Origin: Microbacterium sp. Root61
Lineage (GTDB): Bacteria > Actinomycetota > Actinomycetes > Actinomycetales > Microbacteriaceae
Reading direction: 5' to 3'
Length of the DNA stretch: 64,000 nucleotides
Assembly (NCBI RefSeq): GCF_001427525.1
Contig: NZ_LMGU01000001.1
Span: forward strand, 2,725,760 to 2,789,759
In this document: positions 33,630 to 45,369 of the stretch, in pieces
Layout: each line of letters starts with the position of its first letter
How positions within the stretch are numbered: the first letter of the stretch is position 1
Made by a program: the position numbers and the translations under genes
The notes under the pieces: generated by a model
Told to the model about the DNA's origin: nothing
Seen by the model: the letters and a program-made list of their open reading frames with translations, nothing else
Database searches by the model: none

Positions 33630-34736
33630 ATGCTCAAACCTATTCGTACCCGCGCAGCTGCAGCAGCTGTCGTGGCTACGCTCGCTGTCCTGCTCGCCAG
33701 CTGCGCAGGAGGTGCGCCTACGGCGGCCGCCCCGGAACCGGAAGGCTCGGGGGATGCGACCAATGCGCTGTGCCCGACACCCGAGACCGCGGGCACGATC
33801 AAGCTGGTCAACCCGGCCAACCTCGGAGTCTTCGCCTCCGTCTACATGGCGTACTACAACGACATGTTCAAGGACGCCGGCATCGACGTGCAGATGGAGA
33901 AGCTGCCGTCCGTTGACGCGCTCCCGCTGCTGGCACAGGGGCAGGTCGACCTGTTGATGACGTCGTACTCCGCGGCGCAGTTCAACGGGGTCGAGCAGGG
34001 CGTCGAATTCCAGTGGGTCATGCCCTTCGACTTCGGTCAGGAGACCGACCCCAACGCGCCCGTGCCGGGCTTCTGGGGGCGAGTGGATGTCGTCGGGGAT
34101 GCTGATGACATGGACCTGTCGGCGCTCAAGGGTCAGACGGTCAGCTCGCCGACGGCGGGTACAGGCGTCGCCGGCATGATCCTCGACAATGCACTCGCGG
34201 AAGACGGGATCGGGTTCGAGGATGTCGTCATGACACGCCTGAGCGGCCCCGACGCACTGCTCGGCCTGCAGAACGGTGCTGTGTCGGCCGCATGGATCGC
34301 CGCCCCCCTCGAAGCGGAAGCAGCAAAGGACCCCTCGCTCGTTCCGATCGCCGGTTATGCGCCGGGCGTTACGGGGACGGCCATCATCGCCGGGCCTACC
34401 GGTATGAAGGACGAGCAGCTGCTGGTCGGGTTCATCCAGGTCGTGAACGCGGCGATCCAGGAGTACCTCACCGGTGACTGGCGAGAGGACGATGAGGTCG
34501 TCGCGCAGCTCTCGGGGATCCTCGAGACGAGCGAAGACATCATCCGCAACTCGCCCCTGCTGGTCTTCGACCCGATGACGATGGACGGCGTGGGAGAGTT
34601 CCTCACCGATCTTCAGACGTTCCAGATCGATCAGGGGCAGCTCGACTACACCGAGCCGCAGGACGTGAACGACCTCTTCTCGCCTCAGTACGTCGAGGCC
34701 GCGCTCACCTGCTCGACGGACTGGATGAACAAGTAG
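33630..34736 (+). CDS. NMT1/SsuA-type ABC substrate-binding lipoprotein 1
   Basis: A 368-residue extracytoplasmic binding protein with lipobox LASC (Cys25). The fold matches the NMT1/THI5/SsuA group that captures sulfonates, nitrate, pyrimidine precursors and, in many actinobacteria, aromatic or other carboxylates. It shares the motif SSPTAGTGVAGMILDNAL with the second binding protein at 35.1-36.2 kb (SPTGGTGAGGMVLDKAL), so the two are paralogues. No permease is adjacent; the likely permease and ATPase are at 60.9-62.6 kb. AGGAGG precedes the ATG, and a strong terminator follows, so it is a single-gene unit. Confidence 0.88.
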   Translation: MLKPIRTRAAAAAVVATLAVLLASCAGGAPTAAAPEPEGSGDATNALCPTPETAGTIKLVNPANLGVFASVYMAYYNDMFKDAGIDVQMEKLPSVDALPLLAQGQVDLLMTSYSAAQFNGVEQGVEFQWVMPFDFGQETDPNAPVPGFWGRVDVVGDADDMDLSALKGQTVSSPTAGTGVAGMILDNALAEDGIGFEDVVMTRLSGPDALLGLQNGAVSAAWIAAPLEAEAAKDPSLVPIAGYAPGVTGTAIIAGPTGMKDEQLLVGFIQVVNAAIQEYLTGDWREDDEVVAQLSGILETSEDIIRNSPLLVFDPMTMDGVGEFLTDLQTFQIDQGQLDYTEPQDVNDLFSPQYVEAALTCSTDWMNK

Positions 34737-34761
34737 TCGATCACAGCGCGCTCAGCACGCA

Positions 34762-34801
34762 GAAGGTGCTGCTGGAGGACGTTGCCTCCAGCAGCACCTT
34801 C
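34762..34801 (+). terminator. Terminator of binding-protein gene 1
   Basis: A perfect 17-base inverted repeat (34762-34778 with 34785-34801) and 6-base loop, 25 bases after the stop codon. Confidence 0.88.
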
Positions 34802-35006
34802 GTCGTTGTAGGGGGCCGCCCTTCGAGGCCGCCGTCCCGCCGGTGAGCGGGTATCGCCCGGCGAGCGCAGGCCTCGAGAACGGGGTGGCGCGGCCCGGGG
34901 GCAGAGGACCGTCCGCGCTCAGTGGCGGTGATGCCCCGACCCTTCTCATCGATCGCACGAGTCTTGCGGAAGCCGCACGAGGGCGTCTGCACACGCAGGC
35001 AAAGAG

Positions 35007-35041
35007 CGAGGGTGTCACCGGAGCTCCCGGTGACACCCTCG
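35007..35041 (-). terminator. Terminator of binding-protein gene 2
   Basis: A perfect 15-base inverted repeat (35007-35021 with 35027-35041) with a 5-base loop, about 45 bases after the stop of the minus-strand gene. It could work in both directions. Confidence 0.85.
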
Positions 35042-35084
35042 TTTCGACGTTCGTGATCGTCAGATCGCGAACTCCCAGGCGGCG

Positions 35085-36167
35085 CTAACCGAGGCAGCTC
35101 GCTGCCTTCGCGGCGAACTCCGCCGCGATGAGCTTGTCCGGTGCGAGGTTCTCGGCGTAGTCGAGTCCTCCGGTGCGGCGCATGAACTCCTGCAGATCGT
35201 CGACATAGGTGGCGGCATCCGTCATGTCCAGTGTGGGGTCGAAGATGAACGGTACGCCGGCCTTGATCGACTCTTCGGACTGCTCGAGGCCCTTCGCCAG
35301 GTAGGCGACCGCCTCTGCATTGTCGTGGTAGTCGCCTTGGAGGTACTTCTCGTTCGTCTCTGCCAGCACCTGCAACAGCTTCACGAGAACCTCGGGTCGC
35401 TCGATGAGGCTCGGACCGATGATGATCCCTGAACCGTTGATCCCCGTTGCGTAAGTCGCTGCGAGGCGAAGGTCTGGGTTCGACGCAGCCGTCTGGTTGA
35501 ACGGGGCGGACAGCCACGCTCCGCCGACAGCGCCGTTCTCAAGGGCGATCAATGCATCTCCACCCGAGGCGGTCGTGAATGCCACATCGTCGATCGACAG
35601 GCCCTCCGACTCGAGCGCCTTGTCCAGCACCATTCCACCAGCCCCGGTGCCTCCGGTCGGGGAAGCGATCGTCTGCCCTTCCAGCCCGGCGAGATCGGGC
35701 TTGGCGCCCGTCCCGACGAGGTCGGTCCGCGCCCAGTAACCCGGGAGCGGCTGTCCGGAGTCGGCCGAAGGGAGCTCGTAGAACGGTGCGACCCACAGCA
35801 TGTCGACGCCGCTCGCGACGGCATTCATGTTGCCCACGCTGTAGGACGTGAGCTGACCGTCCAGTCGCCCCTGTCCGATCTGCGCCAGCGAGTCAGCCGC
35901 CGAGATCTTCTCTACCGAGACATCGAGTCCAGCCTCCTCGAATGCGCCGCTCTGCATCGCGATGACGAGCGGGGCGAAGCCTTCGATCAGCGTGCTGACG
36001 GTGAGCACGACCTTGTCTCCGGCGAGGGTCGTGGTGCAATGATCGTCGCCCGAAGTGGGGGCCGGTGTCGGGTCTCCGGTCGGGGCGCCGGATGACGCGC
36101 ATCCAGCCAGCGTCGTGAGTAGTAGTGCGAGTCCGAGAGCGGGAACGCCCTTGTTCGTCAATCCCAT
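35085..36167 (-). CDS. NMT1/SsuA-type ABC substrate-binding lipoprotein 2
   Basis: A 360-residue paralogue of the preceding binding protein, with lipobox LAGC (Cys23), a Thr/Pro-rich linker, then the two-lobe fold including PTGGTGAGGMVLDKAL and ENGAVGGAWLSAPF. The same positions in protein 1 read QNGAVSAAWIAAPL. Differences in the binding-cleft segments suggest different but related ligands. GAGGAGG precedes the ATG. It is divergent from the thiolase that opens the first catabolic operon, so uptake and breakdown may share a control region. Confidence 0.88.
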   Translation of the reverse strand: MGLTNKGVPALGLALLLTTLAGCASSGAPTGDPTPAPTSGDDHCTTTLAGDKVVLTVSTLIEGFAPLVIAMQSGAFEEAGLDVSVEKISAADSLAQIGQGRLDGQLTSYSVGNMNAVASGVDMLWVAPFYELPSADSGQPLPGYWARTDLVGTGAKPDLAGLEGQTIASPTGGTGAGGMVLDKALESEGLSIDDVAFTTASGGDALIALENGAVGGAWLSAPFNQTAASNPDLRLAATYATGINGSGIIIGPSLIERPEVLVKLLQVLAETNEKYLQGDYHDNAEAVAYLAKGLEQSEESIKAGVPFIFDPTLDMTDAATYVDDLQEFMRRTGGLDYAENLAPDKLIAAEFAAKAASCLG

Positions 36168-36183
36168 AGGTCTGCCTCCTCAG

Positions 36184-36236
36184 ATGGCGGTCTGCGGTGA
36201 TCGCCATGTCGCCAGGCTGGCTGGCCCCGTACGGGG
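36184..36236. promoter_or_regulatory. Inverted repeats between binding protein 2 and the thiolase operon
   Basis: ATGGCG (36184-36189)/CGCCAT (36202-36207) and a perfect 12-base palindrome CCCCGTACGGGG (36225-36236) lie just upstream of the binding-protein gene in the 252-base divergent region. Further on, TTGAAT (36379-36384) and CTATCG (36389-36394) lie near the thiolase start. These are candidate operator and promoter elements. Confidence 0.4.
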
Positions 36237-36419
36237 GTGTCAATGCTCGTGTCGGGTCGCCTCGCGGCCCTACTCGTCTCAAGAAACGCGCCCTGATCTG
36301 CATCTTATCGGAGAAGGATAGGCGCCCCTTTCGGAGCCCAGTGGCAAATACGCATTGTCGCATCCGGGGGTGAGGTCCTTGAATCAAGCTATCGATCACG
36401 CCGTCTAGGAGAGGTCCCC

Positions 36420-37579
36420 ATGCGCGATGCCGTCATAGTCGAGGCCGTACGAACACCCGTCGGTCGAGTTCGCGGACAGTTCCGAAATGTGCACCCCGCC
36501 GATCTGTCGGCGCATGTGCTCGGTTCGCTGGCCGAACGCACGGGGTTGGACCCGGTGAGCATCGACGACGTGCTGTGGGGATGCGTTTCGCAGGCGGGTG
36601 AGCAGGCCGGCAACATCGGTCGAAGCGCCGTGCTCGGCGCCGGGTGGCCGGATTCCGTGCCGGCCACAACGGTCGATCGCCAGTGCGGTTCGTCGCAGCA
36701 GAGCGTCGAGTTCGCTGCCGCGCTGGTGATGTCGGGACTACGGGATGTGGTCGTCGCGGGTGGTGTGGAGTCGATGTCGCGCGTGCCGATGGGCAGCGCC
36801 CGCATGGATGTCGAGAGTCCGTTCGGCGCGGGAGTGGAGGCGCGGTACGGCGTCACCAAGTTCAGTCAAGGATGGGGCGCGGACGAGATCGCGCGACGTG
36901 GGGGAATACCCCGTGAACGGCTGGACGCGTTTTCGCAGCAGTCGCATGTCCGGGCGGCCGAAGCAACGGACTCCGGACGGTTCGATCGCGAGATCGTTGC
37001 GACCGACGGCCATAGCAAGGAAGGGCTCGCGATTCGGGCGACAGCGGACGAGGGTATTCGACGCACCACCACGCGCGAGGCGCTGGCGGGGCTGAATGCC
37101 GCGTTCGGAGACGATGGGCTTCACACGGCCGGATCGTCATCCCAGATGTCGGATGGCGCCGCTGCGATGCTGATCATGACCTCCGAGCGCGCGGCAGAGC
37201 TCGGCCTGAGGCCGCTTGTGCGCATTCACTCGTCGGCCGTGGTCGGCGTTGATCCGGTCACGATGCTCACCGGTCCAGCCCCGGCGACCGCGCGAGTGCT
37301 CCGCAACGCAGGGCTCTCCCTCGCGGACATAGGAACGTTCGAGATCAACGAAGCGTTCGCCAGCATCGTGCTGTCGTGGATCGACGAGACCGGAGCGGAC
37401 GAGCGGCGGACCAATCCCGATGGGGGCGCCATCGCACTGGGACACCCCTTGGGTGGTTCGGGGGCTCGATTGATGACAACGCTGGTGCATCGCATGGTCG
37501 CCGACGGCACCCGCTATGGACTGCAGTCCATGTGCGAAGGCGGCGGAATGGCGAATGCCACGATCCTGGAGCTGATCGA

Positions 37580-37583
<4 letters not shown>
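36420..37583 (+). CDS. Acetyl-CoA acyltransferase (thiolase)
   Basis: A 387-residue degradative-type thiolase that cleaves a 3-oxoacyl-CoA. Catalytic residues are all present: Cys89 in DRQCGSSQQ, His342 in GHPLGGSG and Cys372 in CEGGGMAN. The loop after the first half is short, as in FadA6-like thiolases of ring-derived acyl-CoA pathways rather than long-chain FadA. AGGAGAGG precedes the ATG. It opens a six-gene string joined by 4-base overlaps, so all six proteins are made together. A similar thiolase is encoded at 58.5-59.7 kb. Confidence 0.92.
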
Positions 37584-40156
<2,573 letters not shown>

Positions 40157-40160
<4 letters not shown>

Positions 40161-41203
40161 GCGGCCCGCTGGAGGGGATCACCGTCGTCGAACTCGGTGG
40201 GATCGGCCCGACACCGTTCTGCGGGATGATGCTCTCCGATCTGGGCGCGTCGGTCACGGTCATCGCGCGTGCCGGCCGGTCGCAGCATCCGATTCTGGAT
40301 CGAGGTAAAACAGTAGTTTCAGCCAACCTCAAAGACGAAGCGGATGCCGCACGCGTGCGCGCACTCATCGCATCGGCCGATGCGGTCATCGAGGGATTTC
40401 GGCCCGGGGTTGCAGAACGACTGGGCTTCGGTCCCGAGGACGTCGCCGGGTGGAACCCGGCGATCGTCTACGGCAGGATCACGGGATTCGGCCGGACGGG
40501 CCCGCTTGCGCTGCGCGCGGGACACGACATCAATTACGTGGCGCTGTCCGGTGCGCTCGGGGTGATGGGACCGAAGGACGGCCCACCGGTGCCAGCACTC
40601 AACCTCGTCGCCGACTTCGGTGGCGGAGGGCTCCTCCTCGCGCTGGGCGTCGTTTCAGCCCTGCTGCGCAGTCGAGTCACGGGTGAAGGGGAAGTCGTCG
40701 ACACTGCGATGGTGGATGGCTCGGCGCTCCTGATGAGCATGATCTACGGCTTCCACGCTCTCGGACGCTGGAGTACTGAGCGAGGAACGAATCTGCTCGA
40801 TGGCGGCGCGCCCTACTACCAGACCTACGAATGCGCTGATGGGCGTCACATCGCAGTGGGAGCTCTCGAACCCGAGTTCTTCCTCACTCTCGTGCACGGA
40901 CTCGGGCTGCGGGAACAGGTCGATGTGAGCAGGCAGGACGATCGACGCTATTGGCCGGAACTGCGCGACCTGCTCGAACACGCGTTCCTCACCCGACCAC
41001 GAGATCACTGGGCGGCATTGTTCGCCGATGTGGACGCGTGCGTGACACCCGTCCTTGCCGTGGACGAAACCGCGCACCATCCCCACAACGCGGCGCGAGC
41101 AACATTTACGCCGATACCAGGTGGCATGGCTCCGGCTCCGTCGCCCCACTTCGCGCCCCTACCGCAGACACTGACCCCGATCTTGGAGACTTCGCCACGA
41201 TGA
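40157..41203 (+). CDS. Alpha-methylacyl-CoA racemase, CaiB/BaiF family
   Basis: A 348-residue family III CoA-transferase-fold protein. It carries the racemase residues His123 (in AGHDINYVALSG), Asp153 and Glu238 (in VGALEPEFF), matching His126, Asp156 and Glu241 of mycobacterial MCR with a constant offset of three. It should interconvert 2R- and 2S-methylacyl-CoA so that an S-specific acyl-CoA dehydrogenase can act, which points to an alpha-methyl-branched substrate such as an isoprenoid or steroid side chain. Start and stop overlap both neighbours by four bases. Confidence 0.92.
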
Positions 41204-42354
41204 CCCGCAGCACGATCTACCGTCCCGAGCACGACGAGTTCCGGACGCTCGTCCGCAGTTTTCTGGAGCGCGAGGTGGTCCCGCGGTTCCCGGAGTGGGA
41301 GAAGCAGGGCCTCGTCCCTCACGACTTCTATCTTGCAGTCGGGGAGCTCGGATTCTTCGGGCTGCGCGCACCGGAAGAGTTCGGCGGCTCCGACCTGGGG
41401 CAGCGGAGCTTCCTCTATTCCTCGATCTGGACCGAGGAATGCTCCCGCGCCGGGGTTTCTCTCGGTGGAGCCGCAACGCACGTGAATCTCGTGATGCCGT
41501 ACATCCTCGCGCTGGGCACAGCGGAGCAGAAGCAGCGATGGATCCCACCGATGGTCGAAGGCAGGCTGATGGGGTCGATCGCGATGAGCGAGCCCGAGAC
41601 GGGATCCGACCTCGCCGGGATGAAGACGCGCGCACGGCGTGAGGGCGACCGATGGATCCTCGATGGAGCGAAGACCTTCATCACGGGAGGCATCAACGCG
41701 GACCTCATCGTCGTCGTGGCCCGGACGAGCGATCACGACAACCGGAGGGACGGGCTTTCCCTGTTCGTCGTCGAGGGGACCGCAGCGGGTTTCGCTCGAG
41801 GACGAAACCTCGAGAAGATCGGGCTCAAAGCGACCGACACCGCGGAACTCTTCTTCGAAAGCGTCGAGCTCCGTGATGATGCTCTCCTCGGTGAGGAGGG
41901 CAAGGCATTCAGTTACCTCGCGCAGAACCTCGTTCAGGAGCGGCTCGGCATCGCCCTCGGCGCGCAGGTCTCCGCCGAGACGGCCCTGGAGATCACTGTC
42001 GATTACGTGACCCAGCGCAAAGCTTTCGGGCAGCCGGTGAGCTCGTTCCAGAACACCAAGTTCCAGCTGGCGACCTGCAGACTGGAGATCGCGGCCGGCC
42101 GGGCACTCATCGACCTGTACATGCTGAGTCACGAACGAGGGGAGCTCACCGCCGTCGAGGCATCTATGGCGAAGGTCTACTGCACGGAGCTGCAGAACCG
42201 TGTGATCGATGTCTGCCTGCAACTGCACGGCGGCTACGGATTCATGTCGGACTACCGCATCGGCAAGATGTATACCGACGCGCGCATCAGCCGTATCTAC
42301 GGCGGTACCAACGAGGTTCAGCGAGGCATCATCGCCAAGTCGCTCGGCCTGTGA
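41200..42354 (+). CDS. Acyl-CoA dehydrogenase, long/branched-chain type
   Basis: A 384-residue FAD enzyme oxidising an acyl-CoA at C2-C3. FAD and substrate motifs are IAMSEPETGSDLAG (about 127-140) and FITGGINADL (about 160). The catalytic base sits in the helix after QERL as Glu260, the position used by LCAD and isovaleryl-CoA dehydrogenase, while the MCAD-type site in IYGGTNE is Gly368. This suits branched or bulky substrates. It closes the six-gene coupled string; a LysR gene follows after 56 bases in the same direction. Confidence 0.92.
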   Translation: MTRSTIYRPEHDEFRTLVRSFLEREVVPRFPEWEKQGLVPHDFYLAVGELGFFGLRAPEEFGGSDLGQRSFLYSSIWTEECSRAGVSLGGAATHVNLVMPYILALGTAEQKQRWIPPMVEGRLMGSIAMSEPETGSDLAGMKTRARREGDRWILDGAKTFITGGINADLIVVVARTSDHDNRRDGLSLFVVEGTAAGFARGRNLEKIGLKATDTAELFFESVELRDDALLGEEGKAFSYLAQNLVQERLGIALGAQVSAETALEITVDYVTQRKAFGQPVSSFQNTKFQLATCRLEIAAGRALIDLYMLSHERGELTAVEASMAKVYCTELQNRVIDVCLQLHGGYGFMSDYRIGKMYTDARISRIYGGTNEVQRGIIAKSLGL

Positions 42355-42410
42355 CCCGGTAGCATCCTGGGCAGGCGTGCATTCGCGTCCCCGGCAGAGG
42401 AGCCCATCGA

Positions 42411-43370
42411 ATGGACCTGCAGCAGCTGCGGTACTTCACAGCGGTCGCCACGCATGGGAGCATTAGTGCCGGTGCGACCGCGGTCGGGGTGACCCAACCC
42501 ACGATCTCGCAGGCGCTGCAGGGTCTCGAGCATGAGATGAAGACCCAGCTGTTCGCTCGCGTCGGACGCGGGATGGTGCTGACCTCCGCCGGCTACGCGC
42601 TCCTCGGGCCCGCACGTCGGGTTCTTCGTGCGTCTGGCGCCGCACGAGACACCCTCAACAATCGGGGCCGAGGATTGGCCGGTCGCCTTGATGTCTCCAT
42701 GTCACCTTCCGCGCTCGCCGGCGTCGTTCCGCGGATGCTGTCCACATTCCTTCGCGGGAATAAGGGCGTCACTCTGAATGCGCGCGCACTCGTTGGCGAT
42801 GCGGAGATCCCCGCTGTCCTGCATGAGCGGTTGGCGGACGTGGTCTTCACACGTCTTCCTCTGACCGCGGACCCCGCTCTGGGACAGGACCAGCATCCTT
42901 TGACCGTTCTGGAAGTCGGTTCCAGCGAGGTGCTCTTCGCCGAGCCGCCCGGGGACTCGCCGCCGGACCCACTCGATGACGAGCCCGTTCCCTGGCACGG
43001 CCGCGGTACGTCGCGCAGGATCCTCGCACCGCCGTCCGACTACGCGAACTCCGCGCTGAACGGACCCATTTCCGCGCTCGGCGTCGGTGATCTTCCGCCC
43101 GTCGTGGCGGCGCGTCGCGAGACGCGGCTCGCGCTGGTGGCCGCCGGGGTCGGCGCGACCTACATCGGCGCGTCACTGGCTTCGACGTCACGGCGCCACG
43201 GAGTCGGGGTCCGCACCATGGAGCCGCCGCTGATCCATCGGATCGGGATGGTCTACGACGCGGCAGGCCTGTCCGACGTCGCTGCGGCCTTCGTCGCGGT
43301 GGTTCGTTCTGAGGCGAATGCGAGGGACAGGAATGCATCGGCGGCCGGTGACGGTGGACCGTCCCGATAG
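42411..43370 (+). CDS. LysR-family regulator 1
   Basis: A 319-residue LysR regulator with the N-terminal winged helix (MDLQQLRYFTAVATHGSISA, then VGVTQPTISQALQGLE) and a two-subdomain effector region from about residue 90. It follows the first catabolic string on the same strand, and its last 118 bases overlap the 3' end of the convergent second LysR gene, so C-terminal tails of both are specified by the same DNA. It probably responds to a pathway acid or CoA ester. Confidence 0.9.
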   Translation: MDLQQLRYFTAVATHGSISAGATAVGVTQPTISQALQGLEHEMKTQLFARVGRGMVLTSAGYALLGPARRVLRASGAARDTLNNRGRGLAGRLDVSMSPSALAGVVPRMLSTFLRGNKGVTLNARALVGDAEIPAVLHERLADVVFTRLPLTADPALGQDQHPLTVLEVGSSEVLFAEPPGDSPPDPLDDEPVPWHGRGTSRRILAPPSDYANSALNGPISALGVGDLPPVVAARRETRLALVAAGVGATYIGASLASTSRRHGVGVRTMEPPLIHRIGMVYDAAGLSDVAAAFVAVVRSEANARDRNASAAGDGGPSR

Positions 43371-44170
43371 GCGATCCCGATCTCGCGCATGACTGGCGGA
43401 TCGACCCTGTAGAGCGGCACGCCGGGAAGCATCACATCGGCGACGCGTTCGGGGATGAATGTGGCGACCGCGCCGCCCTGCACGAGTTCCCACAGGAGCT
43501 GGCGGTCCATGCAGGTGGCGCGGATGTCGCCGAGCAATCCCGCGATGGTGCGGAGGCTGGGAGTGTGGCCGCCCTCGTCCCGGGACACGATCCCCATTGG
43601 CAGCCGTGAGATCGCCGACGCGGGGATGCGACCTCCGTACCCGGCGAGGGCTGTCACGGTCCCGGCGACGAGCAGCTCCTCGACACCGAACCGCTCGGCG
43701 ATGATCGAGGACTCCGCGACCGGGAGTTCCACGAGAGCGGCATCGGCGGCACCGGAGCGCAACAGCGATATCGCGTGCGATGACGTTCCGACATCCTCGA
43801 TGTGCACGCTCACCCGCGGGTGGCACCGGAGGAAGGCGTCGACCAGACCGGCGAGCGGATGGATGGCGAGCGTGGATGCCGCGGCGATCGTCAGCCGTCC
43901 GGCGCGCAGCTCGACGACGTTGCGCACACGATCCGATGCATCGTCGACGAGTGCCAGAACATCACGAAGCGACTCCGCCAGCGCAAGGCCCTCGGACGTG
44001 GGTCGCAGCTCACGTCCCACACGGTCGAAGAGGAGGGTGTCGAACTGGGATTCGAGCGTCCTGATCGCCTGCGAAAGCGATGGCTGGGAGATGAAAAGCT
44101 CGCGGGCTGCACGAGTAATCCCCCCGTGATCGACGACCGCCAGGAAGTAGCGCATCTGGCGCAGCTCCAT
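43253..44170 (-). CDS. LysR-family regulator 2
   Basis: A 305-residue LysR regulator with HTH MELRQMRYFLAVVDHGGITR then FISQPSLSQAIRTLE. It is divergent from the second catabolic string (starting at 44299), the usual layout for a LysR gene and its target. ATG 44170 is chosen at the conserved start; an in-frame ATG 21 codons upstream adds non-conserved residues and would cover the direct repeats at 44179-44205. Its 3' end overlaps that of LysR 1 by 118 bases. Confidence 0.9.
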   Translation of the reverse strand: MELRQMRYFLAVVDHGGITRAARELFISQPSLSQAIRTLESQFDTLLFDRVGRELRPTSEGLALAESLRDVLALVDDASDRVRNVVELRAGRLTIAAASTLAIHPLAGLVDAFLRCHPRVSVHIEDVGTSSHAISLLRSGAADAALVELPVAESSIIAERFGVEELLVAGTVTALAGYGGRIPASAISRLPMGIVSRDEGGHTPSLRTIAGLLGDIRATCMDRQLLWELVQGGAVATFIPERVADVMLPGVPLYRVDPPVMREIGIAYRDGPPSPAADAFLSLAFASERTTATKAAATSDRPAAS

Positions 44171-44178
44171 GCCCTCAC

Positions 44179-44205
44179 GATAGCGGTTGCGCTCGATAGG
44201 TTGCG
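44179..44205. promoter_or_regulatory. Direct repeats GATAG(CG)GTTGCG next to LysR 2
   Basis: GATAGCGGTTGCG at 44179-44191 and GATAGGTTGCG at 44195-44205 form a head-to-tail pair starting nine bases upstream of the LysR 2 ATG, in the 128-base gap to the divergent operon. Position suits autoregulation or activation of the operon; protein binding is inferred. Confidence 0.45.
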
Positions 44206-44298
44206 TCGAAGACCCCGAGTGGCAGTGGGACATTGTTTGGTCACCTCGTACCGGTCATGGTGGAAACCAGGGCCCGACGACGATGTGGAGATGACCCG

Positions 44299-45369
44299 GT
44301 GAAGGCAACGAGCGAACGGCAGGCGACAGCCTGGGCTCGACGGATCGCACCGGCGCCGGAAGAGGTCCGGCCGGGGCTGTGGGCCATCGCCCTACCCGCC
44401 GGGGGCAACCCGATCGCGTACACGATCGACTATGTCTTCATCACCGATGACGGGATCGCCCTGGTCGACACAGGCTGGGCCACGGAGGCGTCCGCTACCG
44501 CACTGGCGAAGGAACTGGCGGCCATCGGCTACTCCATCACCGACATCTCCGCCATCCTCATCACCCACATGCACCCTGATCATTTCGGTCTGGTTCCGAG
44601 GATCCTGCGGGCGAATCCGGATTGCCGATTGTTCATGCACGACGCGGATCTGCGGCTTGTGGACGGGCGATCAGACGCGCTGCGCCAGCGGACAACTCCT
44701 CGCTGGCAGGAACTCATGGTCTCCGTCGGTGCGCCGGGTTCCTACGAGATCACGACCCGCGCCATGGTGACCAACCGGGTCGACGACGACATAGCATCCC
44801 AGGTTGTCACGCTGGCGCCCGACCAGGTGATCACGCTGGGCAGTTGGTCGATTCGCGCGTTGTGGACGCCGGGACACACCCCGGGCCACCTCTGCTTCCT
44901 CGTGGAGGATCATGCGTTGCTGATCTCCGGAGACCACATCCTCCCGACGATCACTCCGCAGGTGACGCAGCTGTCCGATCCCGCGGATGACATTCTCGGC
45001 AACTACCTCTCCTCCCTGCGGGCTCTGCGATCGCTGGACGTGGTCGAAGTGCTGCCCGCGCATCAGTACCGCTTCACCGGCCTCGTAGAGCGCATAGATG
45101 AGCTGCTCGCACATCACGAGCGCCGCTTCGCGCTGCTTGAGAACGCGGCCGCGCGCTCGCCTGGACTGACCTGCTACGACCTCGCGCACGCCCTGGATTG
45201 GCGGGATCCGCTGGTGCGGATGCCGACGGATCAGGCGCGGATGGCGGTGAAAGAGACCCTGGCCCACTTGGTGCACATGCAGGGCGCGGGGCGGATATCA
45301 GCACGAATCGGGCCGCCGACGACCTGGTGGGCGGCCGATGTGATGACGACGAGAAGAGGAATTCGATGA
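44299..45369 (+). CDS. Metallo-beta-lactamase-fold hydrolase
   Basis: A 356-residue binuclear metal hydrolase. The metal motif THMHPDHFG gives His90, His92, Asp94 and His95; further ligands are the His of GHTPGHLCF, the Asp of LISGDHIL and the His of LPAHQYRF. A winged-helix-like C-terminal segment follows from about 270, as in the glyoxalase-II/LACTB2 branch. A thioesterase or ring-lactone hydrolase for a CoA intermediate fits the operon. GTG 44299 is used with GTGGAG upstream; an in-frame ATG at 44257 is possible. It opens a ten-gene string. Confidence 0.85.
   Translation: MKATSERQATAWARRIAPAPEEVRPGLWAIALPAGGNPIAYTIDYVFITDDGIALVDTGWATEASATALAKELAAIGYSITDISAILITHMHPDHFGLVPRILRANPDCRLFMHDADLRLVDGRSDALRQRTTPRWQELMVSVGAPGSYEITTRAMVTNRVDDDIASQVVTLAPDQVITLGSWSIRALWTPGHTPGHLCFLVEDHALLISGDHILPTITPQVTQLSDPADDILGNYLSSLRALRSLDVVEVLPAHQYRFTGLVERIDELLAHHERRFALLENAAARSPGLTCYDLAHALDWRDPLVRMPTDQARMAVKETLAHLVHMQGAGRISARIGPPTTWWAADVMTTRRGIR

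Larger units (their letters stand above)
34737..35084. other. 348-base gap between two convergent binding-protein genes
   Basis: Holds a terminator for each gene (34762-34801 and 35007-35041). The 205 bases between them contain GC-rich sequence with short inverted segments but no convincing gene, RNA or promoter. Confidence 0.7.

Noticed and set aside
34843..35088. An 81-codon frame in the gap between the two binding-protein genes
   Set aside because: It spans a terminator hairpin and has no ribosome binding site or recognisable sequence.
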